From positions 1-22,108 of the forward strand of contig CAYXVB010000050.1 in assembly GCA_964467785.1 (NCBI GenBank): a stretch of 22,108 nt of DNA. Direction: 5' to 3'. A program made the position numbers and the translations under genes. This DNA comes from CAYXVB01 sp964467785 (lineage in GTDB: Bacteria; Bdellovibrionota; UBA1018). Of this stretch, positions 1 to 6,382 are shown in pieces (the stretch's first letter is position 1; each line of letters begins with the position of its first letter). The notes under the pieces were generated by a model that saw only the letters and a list, made by a program, of their open reading frames with translations, did not search any database and was not told the origin of the DNA.

Positions 1-1340
1 ATCCCGAGTATCTGCGCGGCCTTGTCCTTGCGGCCACCCGTCTTTTCCAGCACCAAAGCCATGTACCGACGCTCCAGCTGCTCGATGGTCGGGAAATTGC
101 CCGTCGCCGTGGCAAAGAACTGCTCGGGACTCTGGGTTTCCGGTGTCGGGATGTCGGCCTCGTCGATCAGCGGCTGAGTCGAGAGCACCACCGCGCGCTC
201 GACGACGTTTTCCAGCTCGCGCACGTTGCCTTCCCAGCGGAGATTCATCAGTTTGGCCATTGCCCGCTTGGTGAATCCCTTGACCTTGGAGTGGTTCGCG
301 GCGGCGTACTTCTGGAGGAAGTGCTCGGCCAGGAGCGGGATGTCCTCCTTGCGGTTGCGCAGCGGCGGGATCAGAATCGGGATCACGCTCAGGCGGTAGT
401 ACAAGTCCTCGCGGAAGCGGCCGTCCTTAATGGCGGCCTTGAGATCCTTATGGGTCGCGGCGATGATGCGCACGTTCACGTCGCGGGGGACATTATCGCC
501 CACCGCGCGGACCTTGCGCTCCTGGATGACTCGCAGGAGCTTGGACTGGAGAGAGACGTTCATGTCGCCGATTTCGTCCAAGAAGAGCGTGCCGCCCTCG
601 GCCTCTTCGAAGAGGCCGCGCTTGCGTTGGATCGCGCCAGTGAATGAGCCTTTAGCGTGACCGAAGAGCTCGCTCTCGAGCAGCGTCTCGGGGATCGCGG
701 TACAGTTGATCGCGACGAACGGCTTGCCGGCGCGCGGTCCGCCCTGGTGGATTGCCCGCGCCACCATCTCCTTACCGGAGCCGCTCTCGCCGGTGATGAG
801 CACGTTGGCCATCGCCTGGGAGACGCGCCCTACGAGATCGAAAACTTCCTTCATCGCGGGGCTCTTGCCGATCACGTCGCCCAGCGCCCAGTTGCGCTTG
901 ACTTCGCGGCGCAGGGCCGTGTTGTCGCGCTGGAGCTTGCGGTGCTCGACGGCGCGCACGAGATTGACCGCCATTTCGGCCAGCTTGAACGGCTTGACCA
1001 CGTAATGGAACGCGCCCAGGCGCATCGCCTCGATCGCGGTCTCGATCGAGCCGAAGGCCGTGATCAGGATGATCGGAATCTCCGGGCGCACGCCCTTGAG
1101 CCGGGTCGTGAACTCGAGGCCGTCCATGTGCGGCATCTTGATGTCGGAGATGATCACGTCCACATCGCCGTCGAGCGTGTCGGACGCGAGCTTTCCGCCG
1201 GGGGAAAGCGCCGCCAAGGCATCCGTGGCGACCGGAAAGGTATGGACCGTGTAGCCCTCGTTGGCGAGGAAATCCTCCAGCAACGACCGCATCTCGCGAT
1301 CATCATCGACAATGACGACTCTGCCATGGGTTTCTTTCAT
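1..1340 (-). CDS. Sigma-54-dependent response regulator (NtrC/AtoC family), 3' end beyond window
   Basis: Activates sigma-54 RNA polymerase in the cytoplasm after phosphorylation by a partner kinase. About 446 residues are visible from the ATG at 1340; the frame stays open to the left edge. Seen in order: receiver domain (about 1-120) with acidic pocket D12-D13-D14, phospho-acceptor D66 (SDIKMP), T94 and K116; AAA+ domain with Walker A GESGSGKE at 184-191, the sigma-54-contacting loop GSFTGA at 231-236 (usual form GAFTGA, Ala to Ser) and Walker B with D255-E256; then the beginning of a Fis-type helix-turn-helix (RKDKAAQILG), cut by the window edge. GGAG lies 7 nt before the ATG. The gene starts 23 bp after the kinase stop codon, so the two are almost certainly cotranscribed partners. 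Family assignment is secure; the signal is unknown. I infer that it acts on the -24/-12 promoters found at 4079, 4330 and 6318. Confidence 0.96.
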   Translation of the reverse strand, partial: MKETHGRVVIVDDDREMRSLLEDFLANEGYTVHTFPVATDALAALSPGGKLASDTLDGDVDVIISDIKMPHMDGLEFTTRLKGVRPEIPIILITAFGSIETAIEAMRLGAFHYVVKPFKLAEMAVNLVRAVEHRKLQRDNTALRREVKRNWALGDVIGKSPAMKEVFDLVGRVSQAMANVLITGESGSGKEMVARAIHQGGPRAGKPFVAINCTAIPETLLESELFGHAKGSFTGAIQRKRGLFEEAEGGTLFLDEIGDMNVSLQSKLLRVIQERKVRAVGDNVPRDVNVRIIAATHKDLKAAIKDGRFREDLYYRLSVIPILIPPLRNRKEDIPLLAEHFLQKYAAANHSKVKGFTKRAMAKLMNLRWEGNVRELENVVERAVVLSTQPLIDEADIPTPETQSPEQFFATATGNFPTIEQLERRYMALVLEKTGGRKDKAAQILG

Positions 1341-1363
1341 CGGATGCTCCAAATTACAGCAGC

Positions 1364-2503
1364 TTAAGCACGAGCCGTGCCATAAGCTTCGGTTTCAATC
1401 GTCGTGGGCGGAGCCAGATTGAGAATCACCTCGAAGGTCGTGCCCACCCCGACGCTGCTGCGGACGGAGATCTCACCGTTGATCTCCCGGATGATCTGCG
1501 CCACGATCGCAAGCCCCAACCCCGTCCCCTCGCCCACCTGCTTGGTGGTGAAAAACGGCTTGAACAGCTTTTTCATGTTTTCCTGCGGGATGCCGCAGCC
1601 TGAATCCGTCACGCAGAGAGCCACCTTGGTCTTGCGGACGGAGGCCGCGATGCGCACCACGTGATGATCCTTGCGTCCGTCCTGGATCGCCTGACGAATG
1701 GCGTGGATCGCGTTGATGATGAGGTTCAAAAGCACTTGTTCCATCCGGCCATGGTCGGCCAGGACCTTGAGGTCCTCGGGGATGTCGGTCTCGATCTCCA
1801 CCGAGTCGGCGCGCAGGTTCTGGCCGACCAGGGCCAACACCTCTTCAACCACACCCTGCAACGGAATCGCCTCGATCCGGACATCGCTGAAGCTCCGGCC
1901 CACCCGCAAAAGCGAGCGGATCAACTTGGAGATCCGGTCGATCTGGCCGACGATCACTTCGAGATTCTTCTTGAAAGACGGGTCGTTCGCCTTCATCGCG
2001 AGGAACTCGGCCCGGCCGCGGATCACGCCAAGCGGGGTGCCCACCTCGTGCGCCAGGCCGCTCGCCAGCATACCGATCGAGGCCAGGCGGTCCTGATGCA
2101 CGATCTTGGCCTCGAGCTCGCGTTTATGGGACTGATCCAGCGCGATCCCCATGTAGCCGATGATTTCGCCGCTCGGATTCTTGAACTGGGTAATCGTGAG
2201 CAGGACGGGAACCAGCGTCCCATCTTTGGCTCGATTGATGATCTCGCCCTTCCAGGAACCGATTTCGGGGTCGCGGATGCTGTTCCACATCTCGCGGTAA
2301 TATTCATCGGATTGATGCCCGGAGTGAAGGAGCCGCGGGGTCTTGCCTAGGGCTTCTTCGAATCGAAAGCCGTAGATCCGCTGCCAGGCCGGGTTGACAT
2401 AGACCAACGTGCCGTCCTTGCGGCTGATCATGATAGCTTCGTTACAGTCCTCGACACAGCGGAAGAAGACGTTCTGAGGATCGAATTCGAGCTTCAGGCC
2501 CAT
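1364..2503 (-). CDS. PAS-domain sensor histidine kinase (NtrB/AtoS-like)
   Basis: Cytoplasmic sensor kinase of 379 residues expected to phosphorylate the regulator encoded just downstream. A PAS domain occupies about residues 10-125, with a PAC-like end (GEIIGYMGIALDQSHK). The dimerisation/phosphotransfer helix carries H152 in SGLAHEVGTPLG. The ATPase domain has an N box (LLNLIINAIHAIRQ), a G1 box (DSGCGIP), an F box (FKPFFTTK) and a G2 box (GEGTGLGLAI). No transmembrane segment or signal peptide is visible, so the PAS domain probably senses an internal cue such as redox state or a ligand. Start choice: in-frame TTG (2578) and ATG (2527) codons lie upstream, but the residues they add are unlike a kinase and a possible sigma-54 start site falls near 2525, so ATG 2503 is preferred; its ribosome-binding site is weak. 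The gene lies 134 bp after its upstream neighbour, enough room for its own promoter. Confidence 0.93.
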   Translation of the reverse strand: MGLKLEFDPQNVFFRCVEDCNEAIMISRKDGTLVYVNPAWQRIYGFRFEEALGKTPRLLHSGHQSDEYYREMWNSIRDPEIGSWKGEIINRAKDGTLVPVLLTITQFKNPSGEIIGYMGIALDQSHKRELEAKIVHQDRLASIGMLASGLAHEVGTPLGVIRGRAEFLAMKANDPSFKKNLEVIVGQIDRISKLIRSLLRVGRSFSDVRIEAIPLQGVVEEVLALVGQNLRADSVEIETDIPEDLKVLADHGRMEQVLLNLIINAIHAIRQAIQDGRKDHHVVRIAASVRKTKVALCVTDSGCGIPQENMKKLFKPFFTTKQVGEGTGLGLAIVAQIIREINGEISVRSSVGVGTTFEVILNLAPPTTIETEAYGTARA

Positions 2504-2535
2504 ACTCAAAGTGGTTCTCGGGGGCATTCCCCCTA

Positions 2536-2551
2536 AGCAGGCGGGATGCCA
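2536..2551 (-). promoter_or_regulatory. Possible sigma-54 promoter for the kinase-regulator pair
   Basis: Read on the minus strand this is TGGCATC-CCGC-CTGCT: GG and GC are separated by exactly 10 nt, with TGGCA intact at -24 and TGCT at -12. It is a poorer match than the three elements at 4079, 4330 and 6318, which share CG after position 5 and ATGCT. It would start transcription near 2525, 22 nt before the kinase ATG. If real, the two-component pair could be expressed separately from the usp operon and be autoregulated. Confidence 0.35.
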
Positions 2552-2587
2552 GCCCGAAGCTAGCAAAAGGCCCCGCAAAGCTCAATT

Positions 2588-2608
2588 GGTGGGTCAAAAA
2601 TTCCCACC
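2588..2608. repeat. Inverted repeat in the kinase leader
   Basis: GGTGGG at 2588-2593 pairs with CCCACC at 2603-2608 across a 9-nt A-rich spacer. No T-tract follows on the minus strand, so it is a poor intrinsic terminator for the upstream gene. Its centre lies about 73 bp upstream of the possible transcription start near 2525, a distance at which sigma-54 activators can bind, but it shares no sequence with the dyads near the other sigma-54 elements. Confidence 0.35.
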
Positions 2609-2637
2609 GAAGGGGTAAATCGCCCCGTGCCGCCGGA

Positions 2638-3012
2638 TCAGCCGCCCCAGCCCGGGGCAGCCTTGCCCGAGCGAAAATACCGGCTGGCGATAGCCGCGAT
2701 CTGCGGGTCACTGGGCAGATCGACCGTCTCGCAGCCGACCACCTTTCGGCCGAGAAGGGGGTAACGGTACTGGAGATAGTGCCGGAAGCGGTCTTTTTCC
2801 TCTCCCGGCCCCATCAGTAGGACGCTCCCGACAGGGAGAAGCTGGCTGCAGATCTCCTCGAAGAATCGCGCTTCCGCCTCCCCCTCCTCGAGATTCTCCT
2901 CCTGGAAGTCACGGAGCGCGGGAGCCCGGACGATCTTCCGCTCCATCTTCTCTTCCGAAAAGTAGAACAAGCGGGCATGTTCCGGATCGATCCACACAAC
3001 CATGACTGACAT
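2638..3012 (-). CDS. Small eRF1-domain-3-like protein (baeRF/host-attachment-like family)
   Basis: A 124-residue cytoplasmic protein. It starts with the beta-strand pattern VVWIDPEHARLFYF, then a Glu-rich linker (about 35-50), then FFEEICSQLL, LLMGPGEEKDRFRHYL and a C-terminal block ending VVGCETVDLPSDPQI. That order (VVW-D-A-F, GPG, VVG-E-D-P-D) is how I recognise the bacterial proteins related to domain 3 of archaeo-eukaryotic release factor eRF1 (often labelled 'translational machinery protein'). The catalytic GGQ domain is absent, so it cannot release peptides itself; any ribosome role is inference. GGAGGAGGT lies 10 nt before the ATG. It sits 22 bp downstream of the usp gene, so it is very probably in the same operon. 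Its function is unproven; the family assignment rests on motif memory, not a search. Confidence 0.75.
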   Translation of the reverse strand: MSVMVVWIDPEHARLFYFSEEKMERKIVRAPALRDFQEENLEEGEAEARFFEEICSQLLPVGSVLLMGPGEEKDRFRHYLQYRYPLLGRKVVGCETVDLPSDPQIAAIASRYFRSGKAAPGWGG

Positions 3013-3034
3013 ACCCTGAACTACCTCCTCCGGA

Positions 3035-3979
3035 TTAGGCCCGGATCACCCATACCGGACAAGGGGCCTTGCGGACCACCTGCCGGGTAATACTGCCGAC
3101 GAGCGCGGAAGCCAGCGGACCTGTTTGCGCGGCCATCGCCACGATGCCAGCCTTGCGGGCGCGCGACTCGCGGACGATCGAATCGCTCACTCCTCCCGGA
3201 GTGCAATCGACGATCGACTCGGTTTCGACCCCCGCCTTGCGAGCGCGGGCCTCCCATTGATTGAGGCGCTTGCGCGACCAGCCTTCGCGCGCGCTCAAGA
3301 ACTCCGGCACCGGGACCCAGCTTCCGCCAAGTAGGAACATCCCTGACTCGAATACCGGCTCAAGCGGATGCGGGATCGAGTGAAAAACACTGAGCTTGGC
3401 GCCGAGCACCTTGCACAGGCGGATCACCCGGTCGAAGATGGCGGACGAACGCTGGCTGAAATCCGTGGCGAACAGGATGTGATCGAGCTCGCCGACTTTG
3501 GTTTCCGGGCCGACCACCAGGACCGGCACTTTGGAAGTCATTAGAGTACTTTCGGCGAAGCTGCCCATGAACACCCGCTCGAGGCCCTTGCGGCCATGCG
3601 TGCCGATGGCGATCAGCTCGGCGCCCGAGCTCTTGGCGTAACGGGTCAGCGTGCGGACGGCGTTGGTTAGGGAAGACTTCTTTTGGATGAGGATCTGCGG
3701 CGGCAGAAGTCCCGGCAGCTCGACTCCTTTGATGATGTTCGCGATCGCCTTCTCGACGGCGGGACGGAACTGCCGCACCCAGGGTGCGGCCAGATCCACG
3801 GTCAGGTCGAGCTCGTCAGGACTGAGCACGTACACCGGCTCAATCTCGACCGGCCGGTCAGCGGCTATCCTCCTGAGCGCCTCGACGAGATGGGTGCGGA
3901 CCTGTCCCTTCTCCTCAAACGCATCTACCGCCCACAGTATGCGCATCTTTTTTTCTTTCTTGCTTCTTGCGGAGCTCAT
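3035..3979 (-). CDS. Universal stress protein with two UspA domains
   Basis: A 314-residue cytoplasmic protein of two tandem UspA folds, the architecture of UspE-like proteins. Domain 1 (about 12-157) begins with MRILWAVDAFEE and has the complete ATP-binding signature G-x2-G-x9-G-S (G126, G129, G139-S140) followed by VPVLVVG. Domain 2 (about 164-314) begins with LDHILFATDFS and ends with CPVWVIRA, but its signature is degraded: the first Gly is Ala and the spacing is shorter (AQTGPLASALVGS). So I expect one nucleotide-binding site and one structural domain. Start: ATG 3979 has AGGAG 7 nt upstream; the open frame runs up to a TTG at 4078, but that extension overlaps the predicted promoter region. 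This is the first gene of a minus-strand operon with the eRF1-like protein. A strong -24/-12 element lies at 4079-4094. Confidence 0.93.
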   Translation of the reverse strand: MSSARSKKEKKMRILWAVDAFEEKGQVRTHLVEALRRIAADRPVEIEPVYVLSPDELDLTVDLAAPWVRQFRPAVEKAIANIIKGVELPGLLPPQILIQKKSSLTNAVRTLTRYAKSSGAELIAIGTHGRKGLERVFMGSFAESTLMTSKVPVLVVGPETKVGELDHILFATDFSQRSSAIFDRVIRLCKVLGAKLSVFHSIPHPLEPVFESGMFLLGGSWVPVPEFLSAREGWSRKRLNQWEARARKAGVETESIVDCTPGGVSDSIVRESRARKAGIVAMAAQTGPLASALVGSITRQVVRKAPCPVWVIRA

Positions 3980-4078
3980 TTTCCCTCTCCTTCGTTTCTC
4001 TTTCCTGTATCCCCGGTGACTACCGTGTTTCCGGCTCCCGGGCTTACCTAGGATCGAGTGGACCGCAATTCTTGTCAA

Positions 4079-4094
4079 AGCATCGAGCGTGCCA
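4079..4094 (-). promoter_or_regulatory. Sigma-54 (-24/-12) promoter of the usp operon
   Basis: On the minus strand this reads TGGCACG-CTCG-ATGCT, matching the consensus TGGCACG-N4-TTGC(A/T) at all but one fixed position, with GG-N10-GC spacing exact. Predicted start of transcription is near 4068, giving an 89-nt leader before ATG 3979. The sequence continues TTGACAAG, almost identical to the bases after the CBS-gene element (CTGACAAG). It requires a sigma-54 activator, and the operon region encodes one. Confidence 0.75.
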
Positions 4095-4146
4095 CGCCTG
4101 AGTTTTTCTTCTGCGCCTGCAAATAAAATCCCCCAAATACGGCCTC

Positions 4147-4161
4147 CACGCGCTTTGCGTG
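4147..4161. repeat. Inverted repeat, possible activator (enhancer) site
   Basis: CACGC-GCTTT-GCGTG, a 5-bp perfect dyad. Its centre is about 86 bp upstream of the predicted usp start site and about 200 bp upstream of that of the CBS gene, so one bound activator could in principle serve both. The same sequence is not present upstream of hsp20, which weakens the idea of a shared binding site. Confidence 0.3.
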
Positions 4162-4329
4162 CTCTTGGCAGCGCCGGACACGAGGAGCGGCAAGCGCGAA
4201 TCCTCTAGCTTCGACCCCCGCCCTGCCTTACGATCAAAATTCCGGGGACGTTTCGTCAGGGCGCTGGGTCAATATGTCCCGGCCGATTCGGAATGCTTGG
4301 CAAAGGCCCGTCTGAGCCGGGCCGCCATT

Positions 4330-4345
4330 TGGCGCGGAATATGCT
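4330..4345 (+). promoter_or_regulatory. Sigma-54 (-24/-12) promoter of the CBS-cytochrome operon
   Basis: TGGCGCG-GAAT-ATGCT, two differences from the consensus TGGCACG-N4-TTGC(A/T), exact GG-N10-GC spacing. Predicted start is about 4356, giving a 24-nt leader that contains the purine-rich ribosome-binding site GAGGGAG. The 13-nt stretch ATGCTCTGACAAG differs at one base from the usp-operon element, indicating common origin or shared constraint. Confidence 0.7.
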
Positions 4346-4379
4346 CTGACAAGGGACATAGAGGGAGAATGATCCACTT

Positions 4380-4781
4380 ATGAAAACGGTTCCGAAGATC
4401 GACAAATACATGACCCCCATGCCTCACACCATCGGCAACGATATCCCGGTCAAGACCGCGCTCGAGATGCTGCGCAAACACGGCATCCGCCATCTTCCCG
4501 TCCAAAAAGGCGGCAAGTTGGTCGGCGTGCTCACCGACCGTGACATCAAGCTCGCGGCTTCGTTCAACGGCTCTTCTGAATTGTCGGTCGAGGACGTGAT
4601 GACGCCGGATCCGTACATCGCCCGGCCGCAAACCCCGGTGGACGAAGTGGCGATCCAGATGGCCGAACACAAGTACGGCTGCGCGATCATCGAGCAGGAA
4701 AACGGAAAAGTAGTCGGGATCTTCACCGCCACGGACGGCTTGCGCGTCCTGGCCGAGCTCCTGGCCGAGCGAAAGCACTGA
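4380..4781 (+). CDS. Tandem CBS-domain protein
   Basis: A 133-residue protein that is essentially a single CBS pair (Bateman module) with no attached enzyme. The first CBS motif spans about 8-62 (YMTPMPHTIGNDIPVKTAL ... GVLTDRDIKLA) and the second about 70-130 (VMTPDPYIARPQTPVDE ... GIFTATDGLRVL). Such modules bind adenine nucleotides and usually act as energy or redox sensors by contacting other proteins; the partner here is unknown. ATG 4380 follows GAGGGAG with about 12 nt spacing. It is divergent from the usp operon and is followed 73 bp later by the heme-protein gene, probably in the same transcript. A -24/-12 element lies just upstream. Stand-alone CBS proteins commonly sit next to usp and hsp20 genes in stress clusters, as here. 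Confidence 0.92.
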   Translation: MKTVPKIDKYMTPMPHTIGNDIPVKTALEMLRKHGIRHLPVQKGGKLVGVLTDRDIKLAASFNGSSELSVEDVMTPDPYIARPQTPVDEVAIQMAEHKYGCAIIEQENGKVVGIFTATDGLRVLAELLAERKH

Positions 4782-4783
4782 GA

Positions 4784-4826
4784 CCGGCCCCGCCCGGACG
4801 CCTCGCGCTCCGGGCCCCGGCTCTTT
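4784..4826 (+). terminator. GC-rich hairpin between CBS and heme-protein genes (attenuator-like)
   Basis: GCCCGGA at 4792-4798 pairs with TCCGGGC at 4809-4815, and CCGG at 4784-4787 can pair with CCGG at 4817-4820 outside it. It is followed by CTCTTTC, an interrupted T-rich stretch. It looks like a weak or partial intrinsic terminator that would reduce read-through into the next gene rather than separate the genes completely. Confidence 0.45.
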
Positions 4827-4854
4827 CAATGAATGAGAGAGGACAAGAGAGAGA

Positions 4855-6153
4855 ATGAAACGGAGAGCATCCCCCTTGGCGCTGACCCCACTGCTGTTGA
4901 CCCTAGCCCTGACTTCGGGGGCTATCCCCGCGAGTTCGACGCCCGCCCGCGCCGCTGAAAAGGGGCAAAAAACGGCCAAGATCTCGCCACCCGACATCGC
5001 CCAACAATGGCGAGGCCGGATGCAAGAACTCTACAAGGTGCTGGCCGAGCTCGTAGTCGACGTCTCGAGCGACACCCGCTTCAATGATATCGCCAACCGC
5101 AAGCGCATCGAAGCCAACGCCAAGAAGCTCTCCGATCTCGCCCACTCCGTCAACCTCGCGGGCGCGGCCGATCACGCCGAGGAGACCAAGGCGCTCAGTC
5201 AACTCGGCATCACCGATCCCTCGCTCAAGTTCATCTCCCGTTCTTTCCAGGACGAGGCCCGGCGGGCCTACTCCTCCCTGCGTGCCGGCAACCGCGGGTA
5301 CGCCCGGGACATTCTGACGGGCATTTCCTCGTACTGCATCGCCTGTCACACCCGGAACTCCTCGGGTCCGAGCTTCAGCCAACTTCCGCTTCCGGAAGCC
5401 GCGCAGAAACTCGGGCCGATGGAGAAGGGGCGCTTTTTCGCGGCGACTCGCCAGTTCGATCAGGCATTACCGCTCTTCGAAAAAGTCATCGGCGAGGCGG
5501 ACCTGAGCCGCGAGCGTCCGCTCGACTCCGCGCTGGCAGCCCGTTACGCGCTAGCGATCGCGATCCGAGTCAAAAAGGATCCCGAGACCGCGCTAGCGAT
5601 CGTCGACAAGATCCAGAACGCCAAGTCCGCGCCCTACTACCTCCGTCAGTACGCGGTCCTCTGGAAAGAAGAAGTCAAACAGTGGAAAGAGGAGCTCGGA
5701 AAGCCGCCCAAGACCGAGGAAGGACTCTTTGCCGAGGCGCTGCGCCTGACTTCCGCCGCGCGCGAGCAGCAGAAATACCCCGCCGACCGCTCCGCGGACG
5801 TGCTTTACCTGCGTGCTTCGTCGGTGCTCCATGACCTTCTCCAGACCGCGCCCGAAGGCAAGCACGTGGTCGAAGCCTTTTTGATGGCGGGCATGGCGTA
5901 CGAGGTCCTGCGCGACCTCAATCTCGACGACGTCCACGAGACGTACTACGAGGCTTGCATCCGCAAAGCTCCGGCCACGGCCACTGCCGAGCTCTGCTAC
6001 CGCCGCTACGAGCAGAGCGTGCTCAACGGCTTCACGGGCTCTTCGGGCACGCACCTCCCGTCCGAAATGTCGGCGCGGCTCCAGGAGCTGCAGAAGCTGG
6101 CGATCACTGGCCCCACGCCGGAGCCCAGTCCCTCTCCGCGGGTATTGAAGTAA
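4855..6153 (+). CDS. Exported heme-binding (CxxCH) protein with TPR-like helical region
   Basis: A 432-residue periplasmic protein. An N-terminal signal peptide (Lys-Arg-Arg, then a Leu-rich core, cleavage near TPARA-AEKG at about 33) is followed by a helical domain of about 40-200. This carries one c-type heme motif C161-I-A-C164-H165, preceded by DILTGISSYCIACH, which resembles single-heme cytochrome c-prime-like or 'cytochrome c' domains of deltaproteobacterial exported proteins. Residues about 190-400 are alpha-helical with repeat-like pairs (FDQALPLFEKVI, ALAIVDKIQN), suggesting TPR-type packing. The tail is Pro-rich. The start has a purine-rich GAGAGAGA sequence directly upstream. It probably forms an operon with the CBS gene. 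No enzyme domain was recognised; electron transfer or redox sensing is inference. A 13-nt direct repeat inside the gene (5548-5560, 5590-5602) encodes similar Ala-Leu-Ala-Ile pairs. Confidence 0.85.
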   Translation: MKRRASPLALTPLLLTLALTSGAIPASSTPARAAEKGQKTAKISPPDIAQQWRGRMQELYKVLAELVVDVSSDTRFNDIANRKRIEANAKKLSDLAHSVNLAGAADHAEETKALSQLGITDPSLKFISRSFQDEARRAYSSLRAGNRGYARDILTGISSYCIACHTRNSSGPSFSQLPLPEAAQKLGPMEKGRFFAATRQFDQALPLFEKVIGEADLSRERPLDSALAARYALAIAIRVKKDPETALAIVDKIQNAKSAPYYLRQYAVLWKEEVKQWKEELGKPPKTEEGLFAEALRLTSAAREQQKYPADRSADVLYLRASSVLHDLLQTAPEGKHVVEAFLMAGMAYEVLRDLNLDDVHETYYEACIRKAPATATAELCYRRYEQSVLNGFTGSSGTHLPSEMSARLQELQKLAITGPTPEPSPSPRVLK

Positions 6154-6230
6154 GCGTTCATCATCACCGTACGCCGTGAAGAAACGTTGGGCCACGCGGG
6201 CGCTTTCGCGCGGCAGATTGTCCCGAAAAC

Positions 6231-6246
6231 CATTCGGAGACGAATG
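6231..6246. repeat. Perfect 16-bp palindrome upstream of hsp20
   Basis: CATTCG-GAGA-CGAATG, a 6-bp perfect dyad around a GAGA centre, in the 229-bp gap between the heme-protein gene and hsp20. No T-tract follows, so it is not an obvious terminator. Its centre lies about 105 bp upstream of the predicted sigma-54 start site, a typical position for an activator-binding site; it could also be an RNA hairpin in read-through transcripts. Confidence 0.45.
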
Positions 6247-6317
6247 CCGAAGAATCCGTGGATTTTGAAAGCGCAAAAAGATCGAAAACTTGCGAAGCCA
6301 ATCCTGCAGGCATCGCT

Positions 6318-6333
6318 TGGCCCGCTTTATGCT
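6318..6333 (+). promoter_or_regulatory. Sigma-54 (-24/-12) promoter of hsp20
   Basis: TGGCCCG-CTTT-ATGCT, differing from the consensus TGGCACG-N4-TTGC(A/T) at two positions, with exact GG-N10-GC spacing. It shares the same TGGC-x-CG and ATGCT blocks as the elements at 4079 and 4330. Predicted start is about 6344, giving a 39-nt leader before ATG 6383. I found no convincing sigma-32 heat-shock promoter in the gap. Confidence 0.7.
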
Positions 6334-6355
6334 CCATTCCTGAGTGGAATTGCTG

Positions 6356-6373
6356 CTTCTTTCGGGAAAGGAG
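6356..6373 (+). promoter_or_regulatory. Leader hairpin hiding the hsp20 Shine-Dalgarno (candidate RNA thermometer)
   Basis: CTTCTTT at 6356-6362 pairs with AAAGGAG at 6367-6373 (six Watson-Crick pairs and one U-G) around the tetraloop CGGG. The right arm is the Shine-Dalgarno sequence itself (AAAGGAGG, 8 nt before ATG 6383). The pairing is A-U rich and has a U-G pair, as expected for a structure that melts on warming. A second small hairpin, ATTCC-TGAGT-GGAAT (6336-6350), lies just before it and straddles the predicted transcription start. Confidence 0.5.
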
Positions 6374-6382
6374 GAAGACTGT

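Larger units (their letters stand above)
3980..4379. other. 400-bp divergent regulatory region between usp and CBS genes
   Basis: No credible gene is seen. The region holds a -24/-12 element for each direction (4079-4094 minus, 4330-4345 plus), an inverted repeat at 4147-4161 and two short dyads: GACG-TTT-CGTC at 4247-4257 and CCGATTCGG at 4283-4291. The remaining sequence is not obviously structured. Open frames crossing it are extensions or antisense shadows of the flanking genes. Confidence 0.7.

Noticed and set aside
291..1367. Plus-strand open frames over the response regulator
   Set aside because: Antisense to an unmistakable NtrC-type gene; no recognisable motifs.
4050..4078. Sigma-70 promoter for usp (TTGACA, 17 nt, GATCCT)
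   Set aside because: The -10 is poor, and TTGACA is part of the sequence following the sigma-54 element that is also found after the CBS element (CTGACA).
4269..4997. 242-codon minus-strand open frame across the CBS gene
   Set aside because: Antisense to the CBS pair and to the hsp/usp-type promoter; no homology-like features.
5548..5602. 13-nt direct repeat GCGCTAGCGATCG with GCGATCGC-like core
   Set aside because: Both copies are inside the heme-protein gene and encode similar Ala-Leu-Ala-Ile helices; no sign of a mobile or replication element.
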